A stretch of DNA of 29,815 nt, from positions 607,604 through 637,418 of the forward strand of contig WELB01000038.1 in the NCBI GenBank assembly GCA_009602725.1, in the 5' to 3' direction. This DNA is from Spirogloea muscicola. Its lineage: Eukaryota > Streptophyta > Zygnematophyceae > Spirogloeales > Spirogloeaceae. This document shows positions 1 to 9,575 of this stretch, piece after piece; the first letter of the stretch is position 1; each line of letters opens with the position of its first letter. The notes beneath the pieces were generated by a model. The model did no database searches and was not told the origin of the DNA. It saw only the letters and a list, made by a program, of their open reading frames with translations. The position numbers were made by a program, and so were the translations under genes.

Positions 1-312
1 GAAGACGAGTTCTTCCCGTTGGCCATCGACACACATGGGGCGCTGGGCGCTCGGTGGCTCGAGCTGCTCACCCAGCTCGCCCGCCACACCATCGCCCGGC
101 GATTCCATGGGGAGCCGGTTGACTTCCCTGCAGCCGGGTCGCTGGCGCAAGTGTATCGAATGCGCCTGGCCGTCTCGCTGCAGAGGTTCATGGCCCGGGC
201 GCTGCACCTTCGTGCCGGCAGAGCCCTCGCTGCTGCCTCTGGCTCTGGCCAGGGGACCCACTTCCAGGAGCCCAGCATCTCTGATCTGCGGCTGCTTAGC
301 AGGGGTTACTGA
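1..312 (+). CDS. C-terminal end of an R2-like LINE protein (copy L1), 5' cut by window edge
   Basis: The frame is open from base 1 to a TGA at 310-312. It begins with FFPLAIDTHGALGARWLEL, continues with SLAQVYRMRLAVSLQR and RALAAASG, and ends LLSRGY-stop. The same blocks recur in copies L2, L3 and L4 in this window. In L3 they follow a CxC...H...C zinc motif and a (R/K)xD-X14-D motif, the layout of the restriction-like endonuclease region at the C-terminus of R2-type non-LTR retrotransposons. This fragment is the part after the endonuclease core. The frame is unbroken, so the copy may be fairly young, but its upstream part lies outside the window. Family assignment rests on comparison with L3 and general knowledge of R2-like proteins. 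Confidence 0.6.
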   Translation, partial: EDEFFPLAIDTHGALGARWLELLTQLARHTIARRFHGEPVDFPAAGSLAQVYRMRLAVSLQRFMARALHLRAGRALAAASGSGQGTHFQEPSISDLRLLSRGY

Positions 313-500
313 GTGTCTCGTACAAGCTTTGTTTCTGTTACTTAGCGCTTCCCCTGGCCCCCTTCTCGTACTCTGTTCATTCTTTTTCGGGCTGGTTGTT
401 CCAGCCCCTATTCTCAATGGGCGAGCACTCTCTTCTTCTTCTCCTGGAAGCGGCTTTCCTCTTTATTCACATCCACTGCCTTCAATTGGACGAGCTCTCA
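313..500 (+). repeat. 3' tail of LINE copy L1 with stem-loop
   Basis: This follows directly after the LLSRGY stop codon. It shares segments with the tails at 24428-24560 and 29056-29190, including CTTAGCGCTT and TTCATTCTTTTTCGGGCTGG. A perfect hairpin, GGGCTGG-TTGTT-CCAGCCC, lies at 389-407, followed by the block TGGGCGAGCACT that recurs at 17030 and, inverted, near 17270. Bases 501-702 beyond it contain a TATAAG at 603-608 but nothing I recognise. Confidence 0.6.
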
Positions 501-702
501 TCTATGCCCTTTAGCTTGACGGGCAAGCTCCGCCCGGGCGCGGCGGTCCGCTCGCCATAGGCCCGCCCAGGCCCGCTGCCTCGGGCAGCCCGCCTGGCGC
601 GGTATAAGCGTCGGGGAACTTTCCACTTCCACTTGCATTGCCAGGTCAGTATTCTGCCTTCAGACCACAATGCGGTCGGTGATTGCCTCCCAATAGAGCC
701 GG

Positions 703-1378
703 TGTAACGTCCCTGTGTCTAATCACACACTTAAGGTTGGAACGTCCTGATTTGGTTACAGACATAGGATGTTTTGGAGACAACCCCCTTAGAGAGTGGA
801 ATGCCAGCGCACACAGTGCACACGTACGCGCACATAGCGCAGCGGAAGTCTTACCCTGAGGAACCGCCGGAAGGCGGCGACTCACCGAGGGTCAGCAGCT
901 GTCCCCGCAAAGGGCGCAGCCATGGTACTTACGAGGGCCGGCGAGGCCCGCAGCGACGAGCTGCGGCGACGGGCTGGGCAGCAGACGGCAGTAACAGAGC
1001 TGGGGCGGCGGCTGCGGCAGCAGGCAAGCAGGGCTTGCCTCTCTTTGGGCGTCACTGGTCCGACTGAGGAGTCTGGCCTCGGCCTACTACTATAGCTATC
1101 CACCTGCCACCCCTCCCCCGAGGGTGTGACGCGGGTAGCCCCAAGGTCAGGCCCCCTGAGGAGCGGACCCGCACAATGGGGATACGATTGGCGCGTGACG
1201 AGCAAGGTGCAGGCTCGCGTGGCGCGAGCCTGACGAATGGTACACGAGTCCTGGGGACTGGCGCGTGCCGCGCGTGACTGGCGCGTGAAGCACGTGACTG
1301 GCCTGTGGCGCCTGAGAAGCCGCGCGTGAAGCCGCTTACCGGTACCGTTTGGTTTTCATAAACAGGGGGGACGTTACA
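703..1378 (-). repeat. 3' LTR of chromovirus A
   Basis: On the minus strand the LTR starts TGTAACGTCCC at 1378 and ends GGGACGTTACA at 703, so its ends form an 11-bp inverted repeat. A purine-rich tract (AAGTGGGGAGGAA, 1379-1391) borders the internal side. The half nearest 703 is clearly related to LTRs B, D, E and F, sharing TCTAATCACAC, TTTTGGAGACAA, the CGCACATAGCGCAGCGGAAG block and a GC-rich GCGGCxGCxGC stretch. The other half is diverged and holds a perfect 10-bp hairpin at 1210-1232 (CAGGCTCGCG, loop TGG). Confidence 0.8.
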
Positions 1379-1519
1379 TTCCTCCCCACTTAGATGTTCA
1401 CGTCCTCAGGAACGAGGACACGGTACAGAGGAGACAAACCAAAGAGATAACTAGCGACGATTGCGTCGATTACAACGATGCAAGGGGGTGACAAGCCCCT
1501 GTAGAAGATACTTATGTAG

Positions 1520-2830
1520 ACCGGATGGACAGTTGGCTAGATTGGCCGAAGGTTCCCACGTATTGTATCCAGGCCCGTAGCCTAACCACTATACAAGATC
1601 TTCTGGGACTTACGTCGCCCACGGAGATTGTCGCTGTGAGACAAGATCTCCTCCACCTCATACTCTTCCTTTACCTCAACGACAAGGGGAAGTGGGGGGG
1701 TTGGACACGACCATCCGCATGGAATGGCTCGAGCTGGGACACTTGGCACTCTTCGTGGACTTTCCAACGAACCCGAGTATCCAGCTCATATGCGACCTTG
1801 CCGACCAGGCGCACTACACAAAAGGGTCCAACCACGTTAGCAGCAACTCAGGCGTGCCTACAGCCCGCATGGAGAGAATCTGTGTGCTTAAGAGCTCTTG
1901 AGCACCCACGTCATAGGACATATGACGACGACGTCGATCAGCATACTGCTTTTGACATTGCTGGGCAATCTCCGAGCTTTGCCTAGCCCTCCGCTGAGCT
2001 TCCAGGAGGTCGCAGATAAAAGTTACTGCGGCTAGGCACACGTTCCGGCCTCCTCACCTGTCAAGGAGCTGGGGGGATGCTGACCGTATTCAAGGAATTA
2101 GGGCGTCGGTTTAGTGGACTCATGAAAGGCGTTGATCACACCTGTACTCCGATAGAGCGAGATACTAATCCCAGTCACTCTGGCTGGGGTTTACAAAGTG
2201 CCTTAACATGTCCGGCCTAATACCCGATTTCTCCTTTCCGTCTGACCATCTGCTTGAGGGTGGAAGGCCGTGGACATGGAGTGCTGGGTGCCAATCAGCC
2301 TGCACACTTCTTGCCAGATGTGGCCCGTGAAGCGAGGGTCGCGGTCAGACACGATTCGCTTGGGGACTCCATGCAGTTTCCATACTCGATCCACGAATAG
2401 ACCAGCAAAAATCTTGGCCGACACCTTCGTGGCTGTAGGCACAAAATGCGCCACTCACTCGGACGATCCACAAATACGACAATGGCGTCATAGCCGCTCC
2501 GCGTCATTGGCAACTGGGTGATAAAATCCACACTTATATCAGACCAATTCCTCGTAGGATTCTCCAACAATTGGAGCAACCCGGCAGGTTTATCAGTGCG
2601 TGCCTTACTGTGCTGGCAGGTGGCACTCGTCTTCACAGAAGACTCCACTTGGACCCTTGAGTCCGGCCACCAAAAGAGAAGCTGGACAGCCTTCTGTCTG
2701 ACCCCTTTAAGCGTGCAAGACAGCCGCCACGGCAGCCCCTGCAATGTTGCGGGTCACCGAATCCGCAACATTCATACTTCCAGAGCGGTACAATCACTGG
2801 AAACGGAATGTGGCCATGCACTTAGCTCAC
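1520..2830 (-). pseudogene. Chromovirus A integrase and chromodomain remnant
   Basis: On the minus strand, 2500-2830 encodes the zinc-binding region and start of the core (CQHSKARTDKPAGLLQ, then WSDISVDFITQLP and GYDAIVVFVDR with the first catalytic Asp). 2203-2454 encodes the second Asp (IVSDRDPRFTGHIWQE) and the Glu motif (FHPQADGQTERRNRVL). 1814-2041 is the C-terminal DNA-binding part (KQYADRRRR, YDVGAQELLST). 1582-1767 is a decayed chromodomain start (YEVEEILSHSDNLRGRR). The pieces sit in different frames with stops between them. In life an integrase joins retroelement cDNA to host DNA, and the chromodomain steers it to histone-marked heterochromatin. Confidence 0.85.
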
Positions 2831-3356
2831 GGTGCTTGACGTCTGCTCAATTGCTGTTGTGTGTGAAAGTAGGTCAACGGCCCGTGACCCGATACAACCG
2901 CAAACTCAACAGTCACGAGATTGCCCGCCATAAACGTATGGCGAGCACAACAGCAAGGAGCTCTTGCTCCCGCGTAGCGAAGTTACGCTCTGCGGGACAA
3001 AGCAGCCTACCTTCAAATGCTACGGGGTGACCCTCCTGCAAGAGAACGGCATGAGCGCCAATCAAGAGGCGTCACATACTACTCCAAATGGCACGCCTTC
3101 TCGAGGCAAGGCCAACACGGGTAGATGCACCAGGAGCCGTTTGTATCCCTGAATGCCCTCTGGCATTCGGACGTCCACACCCAGCTGACGTCCTTCCGAG
3201 TGAGCTTCCTAAGAGGAGATGCCATACTTCCGTACCCTGACAGGAATTTACGGAAGTGGTTTACGAAGCCCAAGAAGGGACGCAACTGTGGCACACTCCG
3301 CGGCTCACTTACTACACAATCTTTTACTTCTTGGTGGGGTTGACGCGAACCCCGTC
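2831..3356 (-). pseudogene. Chromovirus A RNase H and RT-connection remnant
   Basis: The minus strand between 3356 and 3080 reads VPQLRPFLGFVNHFRKFLSG, YGSMASPLRKLTRKDVSWVW and SECQRAF, the conserved linker between Ty3/gypsy RT and RNase H. Lower coordinates carry the RNase H with the same residues as element B, read through several frameshifts. The sequence stops at 3356, where B's LTR begins. Confidence 0.8.
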
Positions 3357-4015
3357 TGTGACATCTCTGCAACTAAATACACAATTAGAGTCAGGGTGTC
3401 CTGGTTTGGATTCGAGCATAGGGTGTTTCGGAGACAGCCCTCATACAGGAGAACGCCAACGCACATACGCGCATAGAGCGCAGCGCAAGTCTTACCCTGA
3501 GGCACCGCCCTAGGGCGGTGACTCTACCAATAGATTTACGGAGAGCCGGCAGGGCCCGCAGCGATGAGCTGCGGCGACGGGCTGGCAGCAGGCGGCAGCA
3601 GCAAAGCTGTGGCGGCGGCGGCAGCAGCAGGCAGCAGCGGGGCTGGCTAGGCAGCAGCGGGCTGTGTATCTCTCGGGCGTTGGTCCGACTGAGCAGTCTG
3701 GCCTCGGCCGGCTACAAATAGCGTTTCACCTGCCACCCCTCCCCCGAGGGTGCGACGAGGGTCGTCCCAGGGCCCACCTTCGGAAGGACGGGCCCAACAA
3801 TGGGGACACGACGCCCAAGAGCGAGCCCGACATCAAGAATAGCCACACAGGGTGCGGCGGATCGCCCAAGAGCGAGCCCGACATCGGGAATAGCCACACA
3901 GGGTGCGGCGGATCGACCGGCACCGTTGACACGCCCCAACGGTGACGAGACGACATTGGAAGGTTTACCGCAACGTTGGCACGCCCTAACGGCGGGAACG
4001 TTACATACCTCCCCA
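3357..4015 (-). repeat. 3' LTR of chromovirus B
   Basis: 659 bp; on the minus strand it starts TGTAACGTTCCC (4015) and ends AGAGATGTCACA (3357). It has a perfect-length 51-bp tandem duplication at 3812-3862 and 3863-3913 with about two mismatches; the related LTR E has a single copy. Near its 5' end are an 8-bp inverted repeat, CACCGTTG/CAACGGTG, around 3921-3944, and two copies of a YCYAACGG-like motif (3934-3943 and 3984-3992). Confidence 0.88.
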
Positions 4016-4182
4016 CTTAGATCTTCACGTCCCCGGGAACAAGAACAAGACATCAGAGGAAACAAGCCGAAGAGATTACGGCCGACGGGTGCGTCCAGCA
4101 CTACGACGAATAGGTGTGATATGCCCCTGTGCAAGGTATTACGGAGAACTGACGGGCAATTGGCAAGATTGGCCGAAGTTTC

Positions 4183-4693
4183 CTATGTATTGTGCTCAGG
4201 CCCATAGCCTAGCCACGTGACCAGATACTCGCGGGACTTACGTTGCCCACGGAGGTTGTCGAGGTGAGACAAGATCTCCTCCACCTCAAACTCTTCCTCG
4301 CCCGCAACGACAAGGGAAGGAGGGGGCGGTTGGACACGACCATCCGTATGGTATGGCTCGAGTTGAAACACATGGACAACGTTATGAATTTTCCAATTGT
4401 ACCGGTTTATCATTCTCATATGCGACCTTGCCGACCAGGCACATGACACGGAAAGGTCTACCCCACTTTAGTAGCAACTTAGGCGTACCAACAGCCCGCA
4501 AGACTAAGTGCTTAGTGCTCAATAGTACTTGGGCACCGACGTCGAAGGACACATGCCTGCGATGGCGATCAGCATACTGCTTTTGCCGGTTCTCAACAAT
4601 TGTCAAGAATTGTTTAGCCCTCCGCTGAGCTGCCAGGAGAGTATCGGTGAAGCTTACAGCGGCTGAAAGGCGCTCCGGCCTCCCCACCTGCAA
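4183..4693 (-). pseudogene. Chromovirus B C-terminal integrase and chromodomain
   Basis: 4693-4382 encodes QVGRPERLSAAVSFTDTLLA, NRQKQYADRHRRHVSFDVGA and VLLSTKHLVLRAVGTPKLL, the C-terminal integrase region. A frameshift near 4390 leads into 4449-4183, which carries HNVVHVFQLEPYH, EFEVEEILSHLDNLRG and the chromodomain core YLVTWLGYGPEHNT. In chromoviruses this module targets integration to heterochromatin. Two frames are needed to read it. Confidence 0.85.
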
Positions 4694-4719
4694 AGGTGAT
4701 CGGGGAAGCTGACCATAAT

Positions 4720-5507
4720 TCAGGAAAAAGGGTGTATTTTGGGTAGTTTGTTCACAGCATACTCCGCCGGAGCAAGATACACATCCCAGTTAGTTTGACT
4801 GGGGTTTACGAAGTGCCTGAGCATGTCTTCCAAAACCCGATTCATCCGTTCGGTCTGACCGTCCGTCTGGGGATGGAAAAGCCGTGGACATGGATTGCTC
4901 CGTGCCGAGAAGCCTGCACACTTCCTTCCAGAAGTGACCCGTGAAGCGAGGATCGCGGTCAGACACGATGCGCTCGGGTACTCCGTGCAGTTTTCATACG
5001 CAGTCCGCAAGTATGCCAACGAATTCATTAGCGGATACCCGTGTGGTCGTACGGACAAAGTGCACCATTTTACAAAACGATCCACAAACACGACAATGGC
5101 GTCATAGCCGTTGCGCGTCTTGGGCAACTGGGTGATGAAATCCACACCGACATCAGACCAGTTTCGCGGTAGAATAGCCAAAGGTTGGAGCAACCCGGCA
5201 GGCTTATGAGAGCGTGCCTTACTACGCTGGCAGGTGGCACAAGCCTTCACGAAAGACTTTACGTGAATTGACAAGCGCGGTCACCAAAAGAGAAGCTGGA
5301 TAGCTTTCTTTGTCTTTCCCATACCCAAATGACCACTGTACGGAGGCTCATGCATCTCTTGCATGATACTAGTGCGCAAGGCATTGCAGTTGGGCACCAC
5401 AATGGCGTCACCTCGCCACCAGAAGCCTTGGTCATGTACTGTACTGTGCGTGGTTTGGTTGCAGATGCAAACCAAGGGTCTGTGCCATACCCATCACGAA
5501 TGTGCAC
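4720..5507 (-). pseudogene. Chromovirus B integrase
   Basis: On the minus strand the H2C2 zinc region reads HEPPYSGHLGMGKTKKAIQL followed by CATCQRSKARSHKPAGLLQP. The core follows with WSDVGVDFITQLP (first Asp), GYDAIVVFVDR, a degraded SDRDPRF region now in another frame, and FHPQTDGQTERMNRVLEDML containing the catalytic Glu. A frameshift separates 5507-5259 from 5274-4720. Gene order RT-RNase H-integrase is that of Ty3/gypsy, not copia. Confidence 0.88.
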
Positions 5508-6067
5508 ATCAGCTCAGAGAGGTGAGTGGTGCTTTGCGCTGCAGCCCCACGGGTAGGCCGCACGTCTGCAGTCTGAACCCTTGTGGCACACAAGACAGGC
5601 GCCACAGCAGCTCCTACACTGTTGCGTCTCACCGGGTCCGCCACATTGATTCCTCCAGGGCGGTACAACCACTGGAATCGGAATTGTGCCATGCTCTCAG
5701 CCCACCGAGTTTGACGCCTGCTCAATTGCTGCTGTGTGTGAAAGTAGGTCAACGGGCAATGATCCGTTACGACCGTAAATTCGACACCCTCGAGATAGCA
5801 TCGCCACACACGGAGGCCGTGCACAACAGCAAGGAGCTCCTGCTCACCCGTAATATAATTTCGCTATGCAGGACTGAGCAGGCGACTTTCGAATGCTACG
5901 GGATGACCCTCCTGCAGGAGAACAACACCAATGCCGATCAAAGAGGCGTCGCATACGACTTCATGTGGCACGCCTTCTCGAGGCAAAGCCAAAACGCGTG
6001 GTGATACCAGGACCCGTTTTATATCCTCAAAAGCCTTCTGGCATTCTGACGTCCACCCCCATGGCAC
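5432..6067 (-). pseudogene. Chromovirus B RNase H
   Basis: 6067-5864 encodes GWTSECQKAFEDIK and VVCDASLIGIGVVLLQEGHP, containing the first RNase H Asp and the usual VLxQ block. 5824-5432 continues LRVWRCYLEGVEFTVVTDHC (second conserved Asp in TDH), PLTYFHTQQQLSRRQTRW and FRFQWLYRPGGINVADPVRR. The two stretches are in different frames, with stops between 5824 and 5864. The enzyme would degrade the RNA strand during reverse transcription. Confidence 0.88.
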
Positions 6068-6070
6068 GTC

Positions 6071-7000
6071 TTAACGAGTGAGCTTCGTAAGAGGAGATGC
6101 CATGCTTCCGTATCCTTGAAGGAATTTTCGGAAATAATTTGCGAATCCCAAAAAGAAACGCAACTGTGGCACAGTCCGCGGCACAGGCCAGCCCTTTACT
6201 ACTACTGTCTTTTTGGGGTCGACGCGCACCCCGTCTTTGCCCACCACATGCCCTAAGTACGTTAATTCGGGCTGGTTGAATACACACTTGGAGGTCTTGG
6301 CATACAAATGATTTTCACGTAGCAACTGCAGAACTTTCCGCAGGTGGCGTACATGATCCTCGTGCGTTCTACTCGTGCGTTCTACTGAACACCAGTATGT
6401 CATCAAGATAGACCAGCACGAAGTCATACAAAAGGGGGCCAAAGACGTTCGTCATCACTGCCTGAAATGTGGCAGGTGCGTTGGTCAGACCAAAACTCAG
6501 CACCTTGAACTGGAAGTGTCCGACAGGCGTACGAAAGGCTGACTTCGGAACGTCCTCAGGAGTGATACAGATTTAATGATACCCACTTTGCAAGTCGAGG
6601 GAGCTGAACACTTTAGCTTCCGCGAGACGATCGAGAGCTCATCGAGACGAGGCAACGGGTATCGGTTCTCGACAGTGAGCTTGTTGAGGCTCGGTAATCG
6701 ATGCACATCCGGAGACTACCCTCCTTCTTCTTAGCGAAGAGGATAGGTGCACCATACGGGGACTGCGAGGGCTCAATGTGGCCTTTACGGAGCAATTCCG
6801 TCACTTGGGATTGCATCTCCCGAATATCGAGAGGACTCAGTCGATACATGAGACGGTACGGCGGCACAGCGCCAGGCTCCAATGGAATTGTATGAGCCAC
6901 GCCTCGATGGGGAGGCAATCCGTCTGGAAGTGCATCCGGGAACACATCCGAATACTCTGCCAACAACTTGTCAAGAGCCGGACTACGTGAGGCCACGATG
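6071..7000 (-). pseudogene. Chromovirus B reverse transcriptase
   Basis: The minus strand starts with HTIPLEPGAVPPYRLMYRLS and continues HIEPSQSPYGAPILFAKKK and SLRMCIDYRA. A frameshift follows, then LPSLNKLTVENRYPLPRLDE. The active-site motif is readable at 6388-6434 as [14 protein letters not shown]. It ends with LTYLGHVVGKDGVRVDPKK and the LRFFLGFANYFRKFLQGYGS linker. At least three frames are needed, so the enzyme is dead. A PR-RT linker lies upstream between 7000 and 7236. Confidence 0.9.
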
Positions 7001-7024
7001 CTTACTTCAGAGTCAGGGGGAGAC

Positions 7025-7726
7025 TCAGCATTCACAACACCCAAATATGTAGCCGAAGATGGTTGTTTGCGAAGAAGTTTCTTCATCCGAAAGCTGCAGA
7101 GAAGAGTCTTGCATGGGTGGTAGTACACAGCAACTTTCGACGTTGTGCAATTCAAAACGACGAGGACCACTGCGGCCGACACAAGTGCGCTGTTTACAAT
7201 CAAGCACGGACGCTGTGGCACAGAGCCAATCATCACCTAAGATTGCATCAAAGGCAGACGACAAATCAATGACTTGACAAGACACAACCGTCTTGTAGCT
7301 TTGGATGCGAAGGGGCACTTTGCAAAGGCCCAAGACTTTAAGATTTTGACCATTGGCCATTGTAGCTTGCAATACATCAATGGGTCGCACAGGCAAGCCA
7401 TTGTTGCACACAAATGTCTTACTAGCACAGGATACAGAAGCACCTGTGTCGATGAGGATCTGGGCTGGTTGACCAGCCGCTATGCCGGTGAATAGCATAC
7501 TTGACGTCGAAGCACAAAGTGCGACGTCACCTGCCGAAGCAAGACTAGATTTGCGAACTACATAGATGAGAAGTTTCCTGGGTGATCCATCAGCACCAGG
7601 TACGACGTGGGGATGGCCTGCTGCGTAGCGACAGAGCAAGGACAGGCCCGGTGGTGGTGGAGGATTCAGTCCTCGCCTGCATCGGACGATGAAAAACACA
7701 GGGTCGTCAGCCCCATGATGATTCAC
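7025..7726 (-). pseudogene. Chromovirus B aspartic protease region
   Basis: This 233-residue open frame contains the retropepsin active site ILIDTGASVSCASKTFVC (about 7420-7470) and the second conserved block AILGDDWLCA about 80 residues later. The N-terminal part is proline-rich (LNPPPPPGLS). Such proteases cut the Gag-Pol precursor. The frame closes before the RT, which continues in another frame from 7236, so a frameshift separates them. Confidence 0.85.
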
Positions 7727-7979
7727 CCACTTCAGATAAATTTGAGCAGCTGATGCACCTGGTTGCGGGGAACCCAGACGATTAGGGGACCACCTTTCAC
7801 CAAAGCTTGCATTAGCGATGCAGGGAGCATACTACGGGGACAAGAAACTGCGGACAAGCATGTCCTACATGGTCAAATAGCATTCTCACATCATGCAGTT
7901 GAGGTCTCCACACAGTACTTAAGGAAAGGCACTCACGTTTGCCCTTGCCTTTATACTGCCCCTTGGGGCCGGGTGGAGT

Positions 7980-8246
7980 GGATTTGCTTGATGAGGGGTG
8001 CTTAGGAGCTTGGGTACAATCACGGATGCGATGGCCCTTCTAGCTACACCGGTAGCAAGCGCGGTCCTCCTCAAGGACAAAGGCCGCGGGCCTGGTTGGG
8101 CGTTGTGGCCCCACATAGGGCTTGCCAGTGGTGCTTGGCATACTACTGGGGCGACGCTTCGAAGATGAAGGCGCAGTCGGGTCGACGACTTCTGCCAGGG
8201 GACCGCTTGCGGGGATACATGGCGGAAGTGATGCGCGCCTGCTCAA
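7980..8246 (-). pseudogene. Chromovirus B nucleocapsid zinc knuckle with internal stop
   Basis: On the minus strand, about 8055-8010 reads CYRCS-stop-KGHRIRDC. This is a CX2CX4HX4C zinc knuckle whose fourth spacer residue has become a TAG stop. Upstream is a Ser/Pro/Arg-rich linker. It is in a different frame from the gag body (8143-9162), so one frameshift also separates them. The knuckle would bind the element RNA for packaging. Confidence 0.8.
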
Positions 8247-9162
8247 TCAAGCGGTCCATAGCGTCCACTGGCTGGAAGGTGACAGCATCCGATTGGGCAA
8301 GGAGGGCCACGTGCTCGGGCAGCTCTGCCTTAAACCTCTGGCACTGGTCAGCGTTATCCATGGGCTTGGTGTTGAGTTTCGACAAGAGCATGTGGAACCG
8401 CCGCACATATTCTTCAAAATCGTTTTTCTTGCGGATGACATCAAGCTCGTTTCGCGCATTGAGTTCGGCGTGCAATTCGCCGTACATGCTTAACAACGAT
8501 CTGACGAAGAAATCCCGAGGATTATACACGACGGGGGTGAATGATTTCTTAACGCTTTCCCACCACTGGGCGGGATCGCTTGAGAGGTACATGGCCGCAA
8601 GCCCGACACGGTGTTGTGCGCCGGTGCCACGTTGTACGAACCACGCAAGAATCTCTGCAAGGCAAGCGTTGAGGCCGCCGCGGAATAACTGCCCACTGAA
8701 TTTGGCCGGTGAGGCGGGCTTGGCACGCCCCACCTGCGACTCACGGAGTTTGGCCTTCAGTTTGCGGACACGCTTTTCGCCCTTGGTTACTCGGGCGACA
8801 AGCGCTTGCACGTCTTCAAGCAGCGCTCCCGTAAAGGAAGCCACTGCAGGGTCCCCACACACCGGGACCGCAGCCTCGTGGAGCTCCTGAAAGCGCGCAT
8901 TGCGCCGGGCGTCGTCGGAGGTCAGGACGTCCGCAGCCGTCGCCTGGAGCTTCCCTAGATCGTCGGCAAGGTCCTCGACCTCAAGAGGTGGAACAGCCGA
9001 TGGAGGAGGACTAGGGCATGTACTGGAGTCCGGCGACTCCATGCCTGATACCACACCCTGACGGATTATGTCAGATGCGGCAGACACATCGAGGATCCAT
9101 ACTGGCAAGAAGTACTCAGAAGGACTGGTGCCCCATACACACAAGCAATCAAGACAGCACAT
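8143..9162 (-). pseudogene. Chromovirus B gag (capsid region)
   Basis: This is the longest single frame of the element, 339 codons. It carries a coiled-coil-like stretch (FTGALLEDVQALVARVTKGE and KRVRKLKAKLRES) followed by a retrotransposon gag block: FSGQLFRGGLNACLAEILAW, MYLSSDPAQWWESVKKSF, DFFVRSLLSMYGELHAELNA and DFEEYVRRFHMLLSKL. The true start may be the second Met, at 9040-9042 (MESPDSST), because the first 40 residues do not look gag-like. Gag forms the virus-like particle. The zinc knuckle is lost by frameshift at the 3' end. Confidence 0.85.
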
Positions 9163-9563
9163 GCGTCATACTTCCTACCACAAAGCTGTACGAGCAGCAA
9201 GAGGGAGGGACCAGGAGTGGACGGACCAACCAATTCCTGGCAAACGTCAGACTTTGCCGCCCACCGGCGACCGCGTTCACTTCTGTGCCGTACTGGCCGG
9301 CAATCCGCCGGTCACAGGTGGTATACGCTGGTGAGTGCTGACCTAACACGATAGCTTGTTGCCGGGACGAAGAGCCGCTTGGCATCTCGAGGGCCCCGTA
9401 CGTGGATGTCGAAGGCGAGAGGGTGGCACACGTGCCGCTTCGCCGATGACAGATCCACGTCCACGCTGTAGAATTTCACTCGAAAGTCCAGAATACAGAG
9501 GGATCCATGCACTGTCAGCAGTAAAACACAACCTTTTACTTGACTGGCTAGATGCAAGAACAC

Positions 9564-9575
9564 CTCTGATACCAA
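9564..9575 (-). other. Primer binding site of chromovirus B
   Basis: Directly inside the 5' LTR the minus strand reads TTGGTATCAGAG. This matches the plant initiator-methionine tRNA primer site (TGGTATCAGAGC) used by most Ty3/gypsy and copia elements, and it fixes the orientation of the element and the end of the 5' LTR. Confidence 0.85.

Larger units (their letters stand above)
703..3356 (-). mobile_element. Chromovirus A (Ty3/gypsy), 3' half only
   Basis: Reading on the minus strand from 3356 down: the end of RT, RNase H, integrase zinc region and core, C-terminal integrase with chromodomain, purine tract, 3' LTR. The 5' part is missing because B's LTR begins at 3357, inside the RT-RNase H connection just before the residues DGVRVNPTKK. 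Many stops and frameshifts make it a dead copy. The base flanking B's LTR run is CCGTC (3352-3356), the expected place of B's target duplication, but B's other end is lost, so this cannot be verified. Confidence 0.85.

Noticed and set aside
3712-4207. Frames of 90-140 codons on both strands
   Set aside because: They lie in the 3' LTR and chromodomain edge of element B and come from the 51-bp tandem duplication.
8096-8890. 264-codon plus-strand frame
   Set aside because: It is the antisense shadow of gag of element B, which has clear gag motifs on the other strand.
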